In this document: positions 35,413 to 43,954 of the stretch, piece by piece
Layout: every line of letters begins with the position of its first letter
How positions within the stretch are numbered: the first letter of the stretch is position 1
The notes under the pieces: model-generated
What the model saw: the letters and a program-made list of their open reading frames with translations, nothing else
Told to the model about the DNA's origin: nothing
The model's database searches: none
Source of the DNA: VXNE01 sp965261535
Lineage (GTDB): Bacteria; Pseudomonadota; Gammaproteobacteria; Pseudomonadales; Azotimanducaceae
Assembly (NCBI GenBank): GCA_965261535.1
Contig: OZ253469.1
Span: forward strand, 4,588,001 to 4,652,000
DNA length: 64,000 nucleotides
Direction of reading: 5' to 3'
Position numbers and translations under genes: made by a program

Positions 35413-36567
35413 TCACGGAACGCGGATGATCTCACCCGCCCACAACCGCTTGAGAAAGTCGATCAGGGGCAGCACGTGAACATCGTCCCAAAGCGCCGCC
35501 CGTTCCCCAAGGTACACGCCATAGCACCTGGTCCGCTCCTTCCCGAGGTCGTCCCCGACTCGGTGCAGGCCTCGGTTGAAGCGTTGCTCCCATCGCGATG
35601 ACGCCTTGATCTCGATTGCAACGAAACCTTCCACCGTCTCGCACAGCACGTCTACCTCCACACCGTCGTAGCTGCGCCAGAAGTACAGCCTGTAGTCCGT
35701 GCGGGAATACCCGAGCCAGGCACGCAGCTCGCTGAGCACGAAGGTTTCGGCCAGGGGGCCCATTTCCTCTGTTGTCGGTGGATAGAAAAGCCGGCCGCCG
35801 AGCGCCCGGGCAACGCCTGAATCGAAGAAGTAGAACTTGCTCTGCCGTACCTGCTTGGTGGCCGACTTCAACTTCCACGCGGGCAGCCAGAATCCGATCA
35901 AGGTGTCCGTCAGAATTTCGAAATGGTTCTGTACGGTTCGGCGGTTGATTCCAGCGTCGCGTGCGATGCTGGCGGCATTGGTGACCTGGCTGTTCTGGCG
36001 TGCTGCAATTTCAAGAAAGCGCGCGAACGCTCCGATATTGCGTGTCAGCGCCTCGGCCTGGATCTCCTGAACAAGATAGGTATCGGCATAGGTCCGTAGA
36101 TAGTCCTGCGGAGCGTCGGTGGTGACCGCCATCGGCAACATACCGAAACGCAGAGCCCGTTGGGGCTCGATCTCGAAGGAGAGCTCCGCCGATACCAACG
36201 GAAACATGGATGTCGTGATGGCCCGGCCCGCCAGCAGATTGACACCGCCGCGGCGCAGCTTGCGCGCGCTCGATCCCGAGAGCACGAAGCGCAGCCCATG
36301 GGTCTCTATGAGACGATGCACCTCGTCCAGCAATTCGGGCACTTTCTGAACCTCGTCGATCACGGCCCAGCTACCCCAGGACAACGTCGCAAGCTCGCGG
36401 TACAGCGAGTGCGGGTCCTTGCTCAATCGCAGCGCTTCGCCGGTATCGAGTAGATCGTAGGTGACGGTGTCGGGAAAACGGTCGCGGATCCAGGTTGACT
36501 TGCCGGTCCCGCGCGGGCCGAACAGCAAGATCGATTGGGCGGGTGTTGGAAGTAATCTAGCGTACAT
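35413..36567 (-). CDS. AAA ATPase with DUF4143 domain (AAA_14 family)
   Basis: 384 residues. Walker A is LLFGPRGTGKSTW (residues 14-26), Walker B WAVIDEVQKVPEL, followed by VLSGSSARKLRRGGVNLLAGRA. The C-terminal half is a DUF4143 region with a helix-turn-helix-like DAGINRRTVQNHFEIL and a PD-(D/E)xK-like end (DGVEVDVLCETVEGFVAIEIKAS). This nuclease-like signature is typical of the family, whose biological role is unclear. It is a single gene with a strong inverted repeat just upstream of its start. Confidence 0.87.
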   Translation of the reverse strand: MYARLLPTPAQSILLFGPRGTGKSTWIRDRFPDTVTYDLLDTGEALRLSKDPHSLYRELATLSWGSWAVIDEVQKVPELLDEVHRLIETHGLRFVLSGSSARKLRRGGVNLLAGRAITTSMFPLVSAELSFEIEPQRALRFGMLPMAVTTDAPQDYLRTYADTYLVQEIQAEALTRNIGAFARFLEIAARQNSQVTNAASIARDAGINRRTVQNHFEILTDTLIGFWLPAWKLKSATKQVRQSKFYFFDSGVARALGGRLFYPPTTEEMGPLAETFVLSELRAWLGYSRTDYRLYFWRSYDGVEVDVLCETVEGFVAIEIKASSRWEQRFNRGLHRVGDDLGKERTRCYGVYLGERAALWDDVHVLPLIDFLKRLWAGEIIRVP

Positions 36568-36582
36568 AGATACCGATATTAC

Positions 36583-36615
36583 CGGAAATATGCGACTTAA
36601 ATGGGCATATTTCCG
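36583..36615. promoter_or_regulatory. 11-bp perfect inverted repeat upstream of the DUF4143 ATPase
   Basis: CGGAAATATGC (36583-36593) and GCATATTTCCG (36605-36615) with an 11-base spacer, starting 16 bases upstream of the gene's ATG. Its position over the promoter fits an operator, possibly autoregulatory. There is no T run, so it is not a typical terminator. Confidence 0.5.
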
Positions 36616-36689
36616 ACATATTCATTGAGGTCGATCAGGCACCGCCCGGCAGAAAGCACAAGCTCAAACGGGCCGGCCAAGAAGAACAG

Positions 36690-37149
36690 AACTCGGACTC
36701 GACGACTTCGTCGCGGGCATCGACGGCAAACCATCGTGGCGGGTCACAGCTTCGGGCCGGATCTGGCGATCGCGTACACGCTCCGATACCCGGCCCGGGT
36801 GCGTGGGCTGATCGGCATCGCGGGCGGCAGACTCGTCAACGACCGCACTTGGCATGATGCCTGCCAGCGAAAGCTGGAAACCGTTGGCGAGGACCTTGGC
36901 GGCGTCGTGTTCAACGCGGATGAGCGCGTCGACAAGGATCGAAGTTGGAAGGCGTACATCAAGCGCTGTACCCTGTTCCGCCGGGTTGCCGACCTGCGCA
37001 TTCCGGCTACGTTGATCAACGGCTCCGAGGATATTCGGCCAAGCTGGCCGACCCGACAGTTGGCGGCCTTGATGCCCAACGGCCGCTATGTCGAGCTCGA
37101 TGGCGCCGCACATACGGTGTGGCTTAGTCACGCTGTGGAGCGACGCTAA
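36690..37149 (+). pseudogene. Alpha/beta hydrolase, decayed
   Basis: IVAGHSFGPDLAIAYTLRYPARVRGLIGIAGGR is a nucleophile elbow of an alpha/beta hydrolase, and LRIPATLINGSEDIRPSWP plus ELDGAAHTVWLSH supply the acid and histidine regions. The segment before it (LDDFVAGIDGK) lies in another frame and the true N-terminus is missing; a further frame change occurs after the histidine. It is a remnant, not a working gene. Confidence 0.7.
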
Positions 37150-37169
37150 GGCCGTGGTCATTGCCCTGC

Positions 37170-37495
37170 ATGCGGCGCTCTTTGGCGATCGCCGTGATGG
37201 AGAGTTTACGGGGCTAGCCGTACGTGGCACGGGCGACGGTCCGTTCCATTGGATCGTATTGGCTATTCGCGATCTGGGCGGCGCGTTCGGGCGACCGGTT
37301 CTCGTCGTCCACGGAGACTTCCACACATTTGAGATAGACCGACCATTTACGGTCTCGGCAGGTGAAAGTGCACCACCGAAATACGCCAACATCACGAGGT
37401 TGCAGGTGTACGGCGCACCGGAGATCAAGGCGGTGCGCGTGTCTGTCGAGCCGGACGCGCCTTGGGTCTTCAGCTTTGCGCCGTTGCACAATTGA
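37170..37495 (+). pseudogene. Metallophosphoesterase-like C-terminal remnant
   Basis: RPVLVVHGDFHTFEIDRPF, YANITRLQVYG and KAVRVSVEPDAPWVFSFAPL resemble the C-terminal end of secreted calcineurin-like phosphoesterases (HGD-H motif, then an FTRLxV strand). The N-terminal metal-binding domain is absent, and it follows directly on the hydrolase remnant, so two genes were joined by deletion. Confidence 0.5.
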
Positions 37496-37643
37496 CTGAC
37501 GTCCAATGTTCGCGGAGATACCCTAACTCGTCATTTGGACCAATTGTCGCGAGGCAAGCCAGGACGGCATCGGTAAGTCTGACAGCGCCATTGCAGTTCA
37601 CGACGCAGGAGGCGCCGAAGTGAACGCCAGACACGCGGGGAGC

Positions 37644-37790
37644 ATGTCCGTGCGTCACTGGATTGCGGGAATGCTGGCCGCGTGCGTGCCCACCGCGTGC
37701 GCCCTTGCCGAGCCGACGGTGATCGTCCTCTCTTGGGAGGATGTGCGCCGCGACTACCCGGACGTGGCCGGAGACGACGTCAACAGTTAG
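37644..37790 (+). pseudogene. Signal peptide and first strand of a secreted phosphodiesterase/sulfatase-like gene
   Basis: 48 codons: MSVRHWIAGMLAACVPTACALA is a good signal peptide, followed by EPTVIVLSWEDVRRDYPD, which matches the first strand and metal-binding D of alkaline-phosphatase-fold phosphodiesterases, then a premature stop at 37788. Only the first few percent of such a gene is present. A GTG at 37620 could start it earlier. Confidence 0.45.
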
Positions 37791-38068
37791 GAGGACAGCA
37801 AGGCGCGTCTGACCGCGTCCGGCTCCTTGCGGATCACCTCAAGCAGCGCCGCGGCGGGGCCGCTTACGCGGCGGGCACCCTGCTCCCACTTGCGGTAGCC
37901 GGACGGGCTCATGCCAACCAGGGGCGCCATCTGGTCCTGGGTGAGGTGCAGGGCTTCCCGCACTGCGCGAGGCGAGACTGCGGGGTGGACGATGGCGGGA
38001 CCGTCGCCCTTCGCGTGGGCGAGCGCCTCGGAAAGGGACTGGATCAGGTCGTCGCCGAAAGTGGCCAT
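37787..38068 (-). CDS. HTH antitoxin-like regulator (HigA/NadS type)
   Basis: 93 residues. The C-terminal helix-turn-helix (SPRAVREALHLTQDQMAPLVGMSPSGYRKWEQGARRVSGPAAALL, split here into its helices) matches NadS/HigA-type antitoxins that pair with RelE-like toxins encoded just upstream. Here the upstream position is taken by the IS66-like element beginning 25 bases away, so the toxin gene appears to be lost. An orphan antitoxin or regulator is the likely status. Confidence 0.75.
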   Translation of the reverse strand: MATFGDDLIQSLSEALAHAKGDGPAIVHPAVSPRAVREALHLTQDQMAPLVGMSPSGYRKWEQGARRVSGPAAALLEVIRKEPDAVRRALLSS

Positions 38069-38100
38069 GGTTCACTTCTCCTTTGTTTCAGCGTAACTAC

Positions 38101-38909
38101 TCACCCCCTTGCTCGTAGATCTCCCCGGAGAGAGCGATCTGGATGGCGACGAGAGGATTGTATCCGCGGTTTCGCATGGTTTGCAGGTAGCTGGAGATAC
38201 GGCAGTAGGCTTGGGCAAATCGCTCGGTGCGGAAGCAGCCCGACACCTTCTGTTTCACCTTGCTCATTCGAAGGTCGCGCTCGGCCCGGTTGTTTGTGAA
38301 GGGGACGGTGGACTCCTCGGCGAACAGCAAGACCGCCTGTTCGTGCTTCTTCAACCGTTCCCAGAGGTTGTGCGCATCGGACTTGGCGATTCTGCCGCGT
38401 TTGCCCTTGGGCCGGGCGGGGATGGGCGGCAGTTCCTTGGCGCCGCGCGTGAGGATGTTTCGATAGCGTTTGCGCAGGTTCCGGTATTCCCGCTCGGTCA
38501 CCTGCTTGGCGTCGCTCGCCGACACCTTGGCGCAGGTTTCCTTGAGCAGTCGCTTCATGTTCCTGGCCCAGGGGTATTGATTGGAGTCTACGACGAACTG
38601 CAATTCGCGCAGGAGATGCGAGCCGCAAAGCGCGTGGCCGCAATGATCGTAGGACAGATACGACGCCCAGCAGTCGTGCACCACGACACCGCCGTAGCGG
38701 GGGATGATGCCGATGTCGTCGATGGCCTCGCAACCGCGTTTGCGGTGCAGGCGTTTGACGGTGATCTCGCCGCCGGAATAGACATGGATCCAGTGGTTCT
38801 TCCGATCCACCCGCAGCGAGGTCTCGTCGGCGTTCAAGGCCGGCATGCGGAGCAGTTCGTCGATGGCCGTCGCCTCCCAACGTTCCAGCGCCGCATGCAG
38901 TCGGATCAC
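38101..38909 (-). pseudogene. IS66 transposase TnpC, N-terminally truncated
   Basis: The remaining 270 codons hold the full catalytic core: LNADETSLRVDRKNHWIHVYS, VVVHDCWASYLSYDHCGHALCGSHLLREL and NNRAERDLRMSKVKQKVSGCFR with the third acidic residue. The N-terminal helix and zinc domains are missing, cut at the junction with the methylase fragment. The stop lies inside the terminal repeat of the element. Confidence 0.85.
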
Positions 38910-38917
38910 GAACTTCA

Positions 38918-39495
38918 GCAGCGTCGCCGGCGAAGTTGAACCACAGCTTCTCGGTGCGCACCCCGCCCCGGTTCATGACCTGCACCTCCAGGCTGCGCCA
39001 GCCGCCGAGCAACCCGTCGTACAGCGCCGAGGGATAGCCGGACAGCATGACCCGGCAGGGCAGGGTCTTGAGCAGTTCCAGCAGCTCGACGTGGTCGGCC
39101 TCCCCGTAGTCGAAGCGATAGCGACGGCCCGAGGTGCGGGTGCGCATCAGGTAGGGCGGGTCGCTGTAGACCAGCTCCGAGCCCCGATAGTCGTACTCGG
39201 CCAGGAACCGGTGCGCGCAGCCGTGAATGCGTTGCACGGGGTAGTCGCAGTCGAACTTCGCCAGAGCCCGCCCATCGAGGTCGATGCCGATGTTGTGCAG
39301 CGCCGCCGGCTTGCGCTTCATGATCGCGCCGCCGCCGAGGTGGGTCTCGATGTAGGTGTCGTGCGGCGGCATCATGGCAATGATGGGCTGGCATAGCCCC
39401 GAGGTCGCCTTCGATCCGAAATAGGCCAATCGAGAAGATCCGGCAATCCGTACGAAGGCCACACCATAGCGATGAGGCGCTATGATGTCAAGCAA
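38918..39495 (-). pseudogene. D12-class DNA adenine methylase, C-terminally truncated
   Basis: YFGSKATSGLCQPIIAMMPP, YIETHLGGGAIMKRKPAA and SELVYSDPPYLMRTRTSGRR (the DPPY catalytic motif) identify a Dam-like N6-adenine methylase. The homology ends at TEKLWFNFAGD, about 50 residues short of the intact relative at 41839-42525, where it meets TnpC sequence. It lies inside the IS66-like terminal repeats, upstream of and in the same direction as tnpC. Confidence 0.8.
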
Positions 39496-39585
39496 TATCC
39501 GACGGACGCGCGTGGCCCATAGCGCGGGACGCCTTTCAGGCTATGCTCTCTCGGGAATGAGGTCGGGTAGGGGGTGAGTAGTTAC

Positions 39586-39901
39586 GATAAGTTATTGTTT
39601 ATGCGGACATTTTATGGTCAAAAGAGTCCTTCTTAAAACGAGGCAATAGGAGCAGGTTTGGCGGAAGAGGTAGGGGGAACCCTTACGTACAATCTATTGT
39701 TGTTACGCACTTTTTTTTACGCACTACGGTTCTGCAACCCCACACTTGGCCCAACACTTAATGTGAGACCCGGCGCGACACTGGTCGGGCGGAAGGGGAC
39801 ATGGGCCCGGTGATACACTTGCCGCTGTAAACGGATGTTTTGCTACATACAGGCGGCCGAGATGGCTGAATCTGGCGGTGCGGGCAAACAGCGGGGGTAG
39901 C
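39586..39901. other. Intergenic region with a 17-bp copy of the selC 3' end at 39658-39674
   Basis: No gene is seen in these 316 bases. TTGGCGGAAGAGGTAGG (39658-39674) is identical to 45111-45127, which covers the CCA end, acceptor strand and part of the T arm of tRNA-Sec on the minus strand. The orientation and distance suit the distal attachment repeat of an element inserted at the 3' end of selC. No integrase gene remains between the repeats. Confidence 0.5.
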
Positions 39902-41686
39902 GTGAACAGGTGGCGAGCACTTAGCACGGTCGAGGTGGCCGGTTCGCAGGGGGAAAGACTCGATCTGTGGCGCAACCACCGCCTGTGGTACGTGGCGGAG
40001 TCCGGCTATCTGATCGACGGCTTCGAGAACCGGCCCGGCGTCCATCCCTGGCAGGGCGAACACCTCGGCAAATGGCTGCATGCTGCCACGCTCGCCTGGG
40101 TGGCGACACGCGACCCGAAGCTCCGAGCGGAGCTCGAGCGCAACGTCGAGCGTCTGCTGGCCACGCAGTTGCCGGATGGCTATCTCGGCACCTATGCACC
40201 CGATTCTACCTTCATGGCGCAGCCCGAGAACGTTCCGCTTGCGAAGCCGCACGACGACATGGATGTCCGGATGATGGGTCAGAAACCCCGTGCCGGCTGG
40301 GACGTCTGGACGCACCGGTACAACCTCTACGGCCTGCTGACCTATGAGACGGTGTTCCCGAACGAGCGGGTGGTCGACGCCTGCCGGCGAATGGCCGACC
40401 TCCTGATCGAGGTCTACGGCGGGGACGGGGCAGACCTGACGAAGTACGGAACGCGCAAGGGAATCTCCACGACGACGCTGCTCGAATCGATCGTCATGCT
40501 CTACGAGCGCACCGAAGATGCGAAGTACCTGGATTTCGCCGAGCATATCGTCCGCAGAATGGAAGCCAGTCCGGGGCTCAGGCTGATGAGCACGATGCGA
40601 AGCGGCGGCAGCGTGGTGGGTCCGGGCGAGGGCAAGGGCTACCAGCTCATGGCGAACCTGTTGGGCTATCTGCGGCTATACCGGTGCACCGGCAAACGCG
40701 AATACCTCGACACGGCGATCAACGGCTGGACCGAAATCAGGAAGAATCACATCCTCGTCACCGGCGGTCCGTGGACCCGGCACATGCCCTACAACGCCAA
40801 CCGGGAGTGCTTTGCCCGCACCGACGACTTCGATCCCCGGGAAGTCTCGGTGGAGGGTTGCTGCGACGCGACCTGGATGCAGCTTTGCCTGCACCTCTTC
40901 GAACTCACAGGCGAGAGCGCGTACGTCGACGCCGCGGAGGTGACCCTGTACAACAGCCTGCATGGCCACCAGCATGCGGATGGCGTTCGATGGTGCTATT
41001 TCACGTCCCCGAACGAGGCGCGGCCGGACTACTCCGACAGGATCAGCTGCTGCGCCTCGAGCCTGCCGCGGGGAATGGAAATGATCGCCGGTCACCTCGT
41101 TGGCGAGGTCGACGACCATCTCTCGATCGGTACGCTGGCCCCATGCACCGTGGCACTCGGCGAAGTATTCGGTGGCGGCACCCTGGTAATCGAGAGCGAC
41201 TTTCCCGCCGATCCAACCACGGAGATTCGCTTCCAGGGCGTGAGCCCACGGACCTATACGTGCGAATTCAGACTTCCTGCGGGCACGGACCTCCTGGATG
41301 TGCGGGTCAACGGCGCAAGCAGGAAGGTCACGGTTAACGACCGGGGTTTCCACGAGTTGCACCGCCGCTGGGATGCGGGCGATGTCCTCGCCATCGAGGC
41401 CGGGTTCGAACTGAACCTGCATGTCCAGGATGGTGAGCTCGGCCAGCAGTGGGTCGCCTTCACGCGGGGCCCAATTGCGCTGGCACAGCAAGTCTCGGCA
41501 ATTCCGGACGACGAGCCCTTCGATGGACGGCGACCCGATGATGCGCTGGGGATGCTCGCAGAGTCAGCGGACGGATCGTTTCGGATCGCCGGTACCGGGA
41601 TCACGCTGATGCCGTACCACCTGACGTGCTCGGACGATTCGGGACCGAAGACCTACTTCAGGTGCGGATGCCGGAGGTCAGCCTGA
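39902..41686 (+). CDS. GH127/DUF1680-like glycoside hydrolase
   Basis: 594 residues from a GTG with GGGGG just upstream. An (alpha/alpha)6 barrel pattern (HLGKWLHAATLAWVATRDPKL, LLATQLPDGYLGTYAPD, YNLYGLLTYETVF) is followed by VSVEGCCDATWMQL and YSDRISCCASSLPRGMEMI, which supply the conserved Glu and the paired cysteines used for zinc and catalysis in GH127 beta-L-arabinofuranosidases, then a C-terminal beta domain (FTRGPIALAQQVS). No signal peptide is seen, so it is probably cytosolic. The substrate is a guess (arabinose-containing glycans). It ends 43 bases before an IS. Confidence 0.82.
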   Translation: MNRWRALSTVEVAGSQGERLDLWRNHRLWYVAESGYLIDGFENRPGVHPWQGEHLGKWLHAATLAWVATRDPKLRAELERNVERLLATQLPDGYLGTYAPDSTFMAQPENVPLAKPHDDMDVRMMGQKPRAGWDVWTHRYNLYGLLTYETVFPNERVVDACRRMADLLIEVYGGDGADLTKYGTRKGISTTTLLESIVMLYERTEDAKYLDFAEHIVRRMEASPGLRLMSTMRSGGSVVGPGEGKGYQLMANLLGYLRLYRCTGKREYLDTAINGWTEIRKNHILVTGGPWTRHMPYNANRECFARTDDFDPREVSVEGCCDATWMQLCLHLFELTGESAYVDAAEVTLYNSLHGHQHADGVRWCYFTSPNEARPDYSDRISCCASSLPRGMEMIAGHLVGEVDDHLSIGTLAPCTVALGEVFGGGTLVIESDFPADPTTEIRFQGVSPRTYTCEFRLPAGTDLLDVRVNGASRKVTVNDRGFHELHRRWDAGDVLAIEAGFELNLHVQDGELGQQWVAFTRGPIALAQQVSAIPDDEPFDGRRPDDALGMLAESADGSFRIAGTGITLMPYHLTCSDDSGPKTYFRCGCRRSA

Positions 41687-41838
41687 ACGCCGTCTACTGG
41701 CGGATTGTGGAAGAAAAAGGCCTTCAGGCCAGCAGTTCTCATTTTGGCCATTCTGGTGACGAGGACATTCGGAAAGGCGTCTTGAGGATTGGCTATCGGG
41801 GCTGCTTGGACTGCTTGACAGCATAGATCGCGGCGTCT

Positions 41839-42525
41839 ATGGTGCGGGCCATGGGCAACCCGTGGTTCGGATTGAAGGCGGCATCGGGGCTGTGGCAGGC
41901 GCTGGTCGCGCTGATGCCGCCGCACGCGGTGTACATCGAGACGCACCTGGGCGGCGGCGCGGTGATGAAGCGCAAGCCGGCGGCGCTGCGCAGCATCGGC
42001 ATCGATCTGGACGCCCGCGCGCTGGCGGCGTTCGAGTGCGGCCATCCGGTGGAGCTGGTCGACGCGGACTGCCACGGGTATCTGGCGGACTTCGCGTTCG
42101 ACGGTTCGGAACTGGTGTACAGCGATCCGCCGTACCTGCACGGCGCGCGCAAGTCCGGGCGGCGCTACCGGCACGACTACGCCGACGCCGACCACGCGGC
42201 GCTGCTCGGGCTGCTCAAGGGGCTGCCGTGCGCGGTGATGGTGTCGGGGTACCCGTCGGCGCTGTACGACGACCTGCTGCGGGACTGGCGCAGCGTGACG
42301 CTGCAGGTGATGAACCGGGCGGGGGCGGTCACCGAGAAGGCGTGGTTCAACTTCGCGCCGGACCGGGTGCACTGGGCGTCGTGCGCGGGGCGCGACTTCA
42401 CGCACCGGCAGGCGGTCAAGCGCAAGGCGGCGGGTTGGGGCCGGCGCTACCGGGCGATGCCGCCGGCGGAGCGCCTGGCGGTGCTGGCCGCGGTCATGGC
42501 GGTGGAGGCGCGGGCGCCCTCGTGA
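41839..42525 (+). CDS. D12-class DNA adenine methylase, IS passenger
   Basis: 228 residues. WFGLKAASGLWQALVALMPP and YIETHLGGGAVMKRKPAALRSIGID form the AdoMet-binding part, and SELVYSDPPYLHGARKSGRRYR contains the DPPY motif of N6-adenine methylases. It is intact and longer at the C-terminus than the truncated relative at 38918-39495. It lies inside the IS ends and is coupled to the transposase. A possible role is control of transposition by methylating IS ends, by analogy with Dam and IS10/IS50; this is inference. Confidence 0.87.
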   Translation: MVRAMGNPWFGLKAASGLWQALVALMPPHAVYIETHLGGGAVMKRKPAALRSIGIDLDARALAAFECGHPVELVDADCHGYLADFAFDGSELVYSDPPYLHGARKSGRRYRHDYADADHAALLGLLKGLPCAVMVSGYPSALYDDLLRDWRSVTLQVMNRAGAVTEKAWFNFAPDRVHWASCAGRDFTHRQAVKRKAAGWGRRYRAMPPAERLAVLAAVMAVEARAPS

Positions 42526-43793
42526 AGCTTCTCGCCGGCCACCTCGAACGGCTCCGGGCGTGCTGCGCCGGGCTGCCGGATCCGCGTCGCGGCCGCAACC
42601 GCCGATACCCCATGGCGGACGTCGCGATGGCGGCGCTGTCGGTGTTCTTCATGCAGTCGCCGTCGTTCCTGGCGCATCAGCGCGCACTGGCCGAGGGACG
42701 CGCGCGGTCCAACGCGCACACCCTGTTCGGGCTGGACCGCATCCCCTGCGACAACCACATCCGGCAACTGCTCGACGGCGTGCCGCCGGCGCACTTCGAC
42801 GCGCAGTTCCACGCCATCGTCGAGAACCTCGACGCGCACGGCGCCCTGGCGCCGATGCGCCGCCTGGACGGCCGCGTGCCGGTCGCCCTGGACGGCACCG
42901 GGTTCTTCCGCTCGCGCAAGCTCCACTGCCCGAACTGCTCGACCCGAAAGCGTGGCGACGGCGGCACCGAATACTTCCACCAGATGCTGGCCGCCACCGT
43001 CGTGGCGCCGGGCCACGACCGCCCGCTGCCGCCGCCCCCGGAGTTCGTGGCGCCCCGCGACGGCGCCGCCAAGCAGGACTGCGAGCGCCAGGCGGTCAAG
43101 CGCTGGCTGGAACGCCACGGCCCCCGCTGCGCCGCGCTGCGCCCCGTCCACCTGGGCGACGACCTGTACGCCTGCCAGCCCGTCTGCCGGGCGATGCTCG
43201 ACAGCGGCGGCGACTTCCTGCTCACCGCCAAGCCGGCCAGCCACAAGACCCTCTGCGAGTACCTCGACGGCATCCGCCCGCCCACCCGCCGCACCACCGC
43301 CGGCATCGGCGCCCGCCGCCGCATCCACCGCCACCGGTGGATGACCGACCTGCCCATCCGCGACGGCGACGACGCCCCGCGCGTCAACTGGCTCGAGATC
43401 ACCAGCGCGCGACCCGACGGCACCGTCACCTACCGCGGCACCTTCGTCACCAGCCTCGACGTGAACCGCGGCAACGTCGCCGAACTCGCCGACTGCGCCC
43501 GCGCCCGCTGGAAGATCGAAAACGAGACCTTCAACGTCCTCAAGCAGCACGGCTACCACCTCGAACACAACTTCGGCCACGGCAAGGACACCCTGGCCAG
43601 CGTGCTGGTCGTCCTCAACCTGCTCGCCTTCGCGCTCCACGGCGCCTGCGAACTCGCCGAGACGCTCTGGCAGCGCGCCCGGCGCCGACTGTTCGAGCAC
43701 CCGCGAACCGTCACCGAATACCAGGTGTTCCCCGACTGGAACGCCCTCCTGTCCCTGCTCGCCACCGGCGGCACCGCCTCTCAGCCGCCCTGA
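42522..43793 (+). CDS. DDE transposase (IS4-superfamily-like)
   Basis: 423 residues from a GTG that overlaps the methylase stop. The N-terminal part (DPRRGRNRRYPMADVAMAALSVFFMQSPSFL) resembles the DUF4338/ISNCY-type N-terminus; catalytic acids are likely in VALDGTGFFRSRKLHCPNC, HLGDDLYACQPVCRAML and the YREK-like RARWKIENETFNVLKQHGY. FGHGKDTLASVLVVLNLLAFALH is the usual helix after it. Family naming is tentative, but a DDE transposase is clear. Confidence 0.85.
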   Translation: MKLLAGHLERLRACCAGLPDPRRGRNRRYPMADVAMAALSVFFMQSPSFLAHQRALAEGRARSNAHTLFGLDRIPCDNHIRQLLDGVPPAHFDAQFHAIVENLDAHGALAPMRRLDGRVPVALDGTGFFRSRKLHCPNCSTRKRGDGGTEYFHQMLAATVVAPGHDRPLPPPPEFVAPRDGAAKQDCERQAVKRWLERHGPRCAALRPVHLGDDLYACQPVCRAMLDSGGDFLLTAKPASHKTLCEYLDGIRPPTRRTTAGIGARRRIHRHRWMTDLPIRDGDDAPRVNWLEITSARPDGTVTYRGTFVTSLDVNRGNVAELADCARARWKIENETFNVLKQHGYHLEHNFGHGKDTLASVLVVLNLLAFALHGACELAETLWQRARRRLFEHPRTVTEYQVFPDWNALLSLLATGGTASQPP

Positions 43794-43954
43794 TATCCGC
43801 GACCCGCTCCCGACGATACCAACGAAAACCGACCACTCGAACCAAACCCCGAGAGAACAACAGAGCAAAAACCCAAAATGAGAACTGCTGCCTTCAGGCA
43901 GGACAGCAAGATGAGCCCCGACCCCGGGTTTGTAGTCGCCAGGCCAGTGTGGCA

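Larger units (their letters stand above)
38093..39585. mobile_element. IS66-like element, rearranged, carrying an adenine methylase fragment
   Basis: GTAACTACTCACCCCCT at 38093-38109 is repeated exactly in inverted orientation at 39569-39585; IS66 elements typically begin GTAA. Between the ends are only the C-terminal two thirds of TnpC and a D12-class methylase missing its end, fused at about 38910-38918. The tnpA and tnpB genes and the TnpC N-terminus are gone. The 8-base flanks are not duplicated, consistent with a later rearrangement. Confidence 0.8.
41730..43890 (+). mobile_element. Complete insertion sequence with an adenine methylase passenger
   Basis: Perfect 18-bp inverted repeats CAGCAGTTCTCATTTTGG (41730-41747 and, inverted, 43873-43890) are flanked by a 9-bp direct duplication CCTTCAGGC (41721-41729 and 43891-43899). 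Inside are a Dam-type methylase and a DDE transposase that overlap by 4 bases (GTGA) and so form one operon. All parts are intact, so the element looks recently active. The IS family is uncertain (IS4-superfamily or ISNCY-type). Confidence 0.9.

Noticed and set aside
39658..39680. A second tRNA gene at the selC-like sequence
   Set aside because: Only 17 bases of the 3' end are present; no anticodon arm or 5' half follows.
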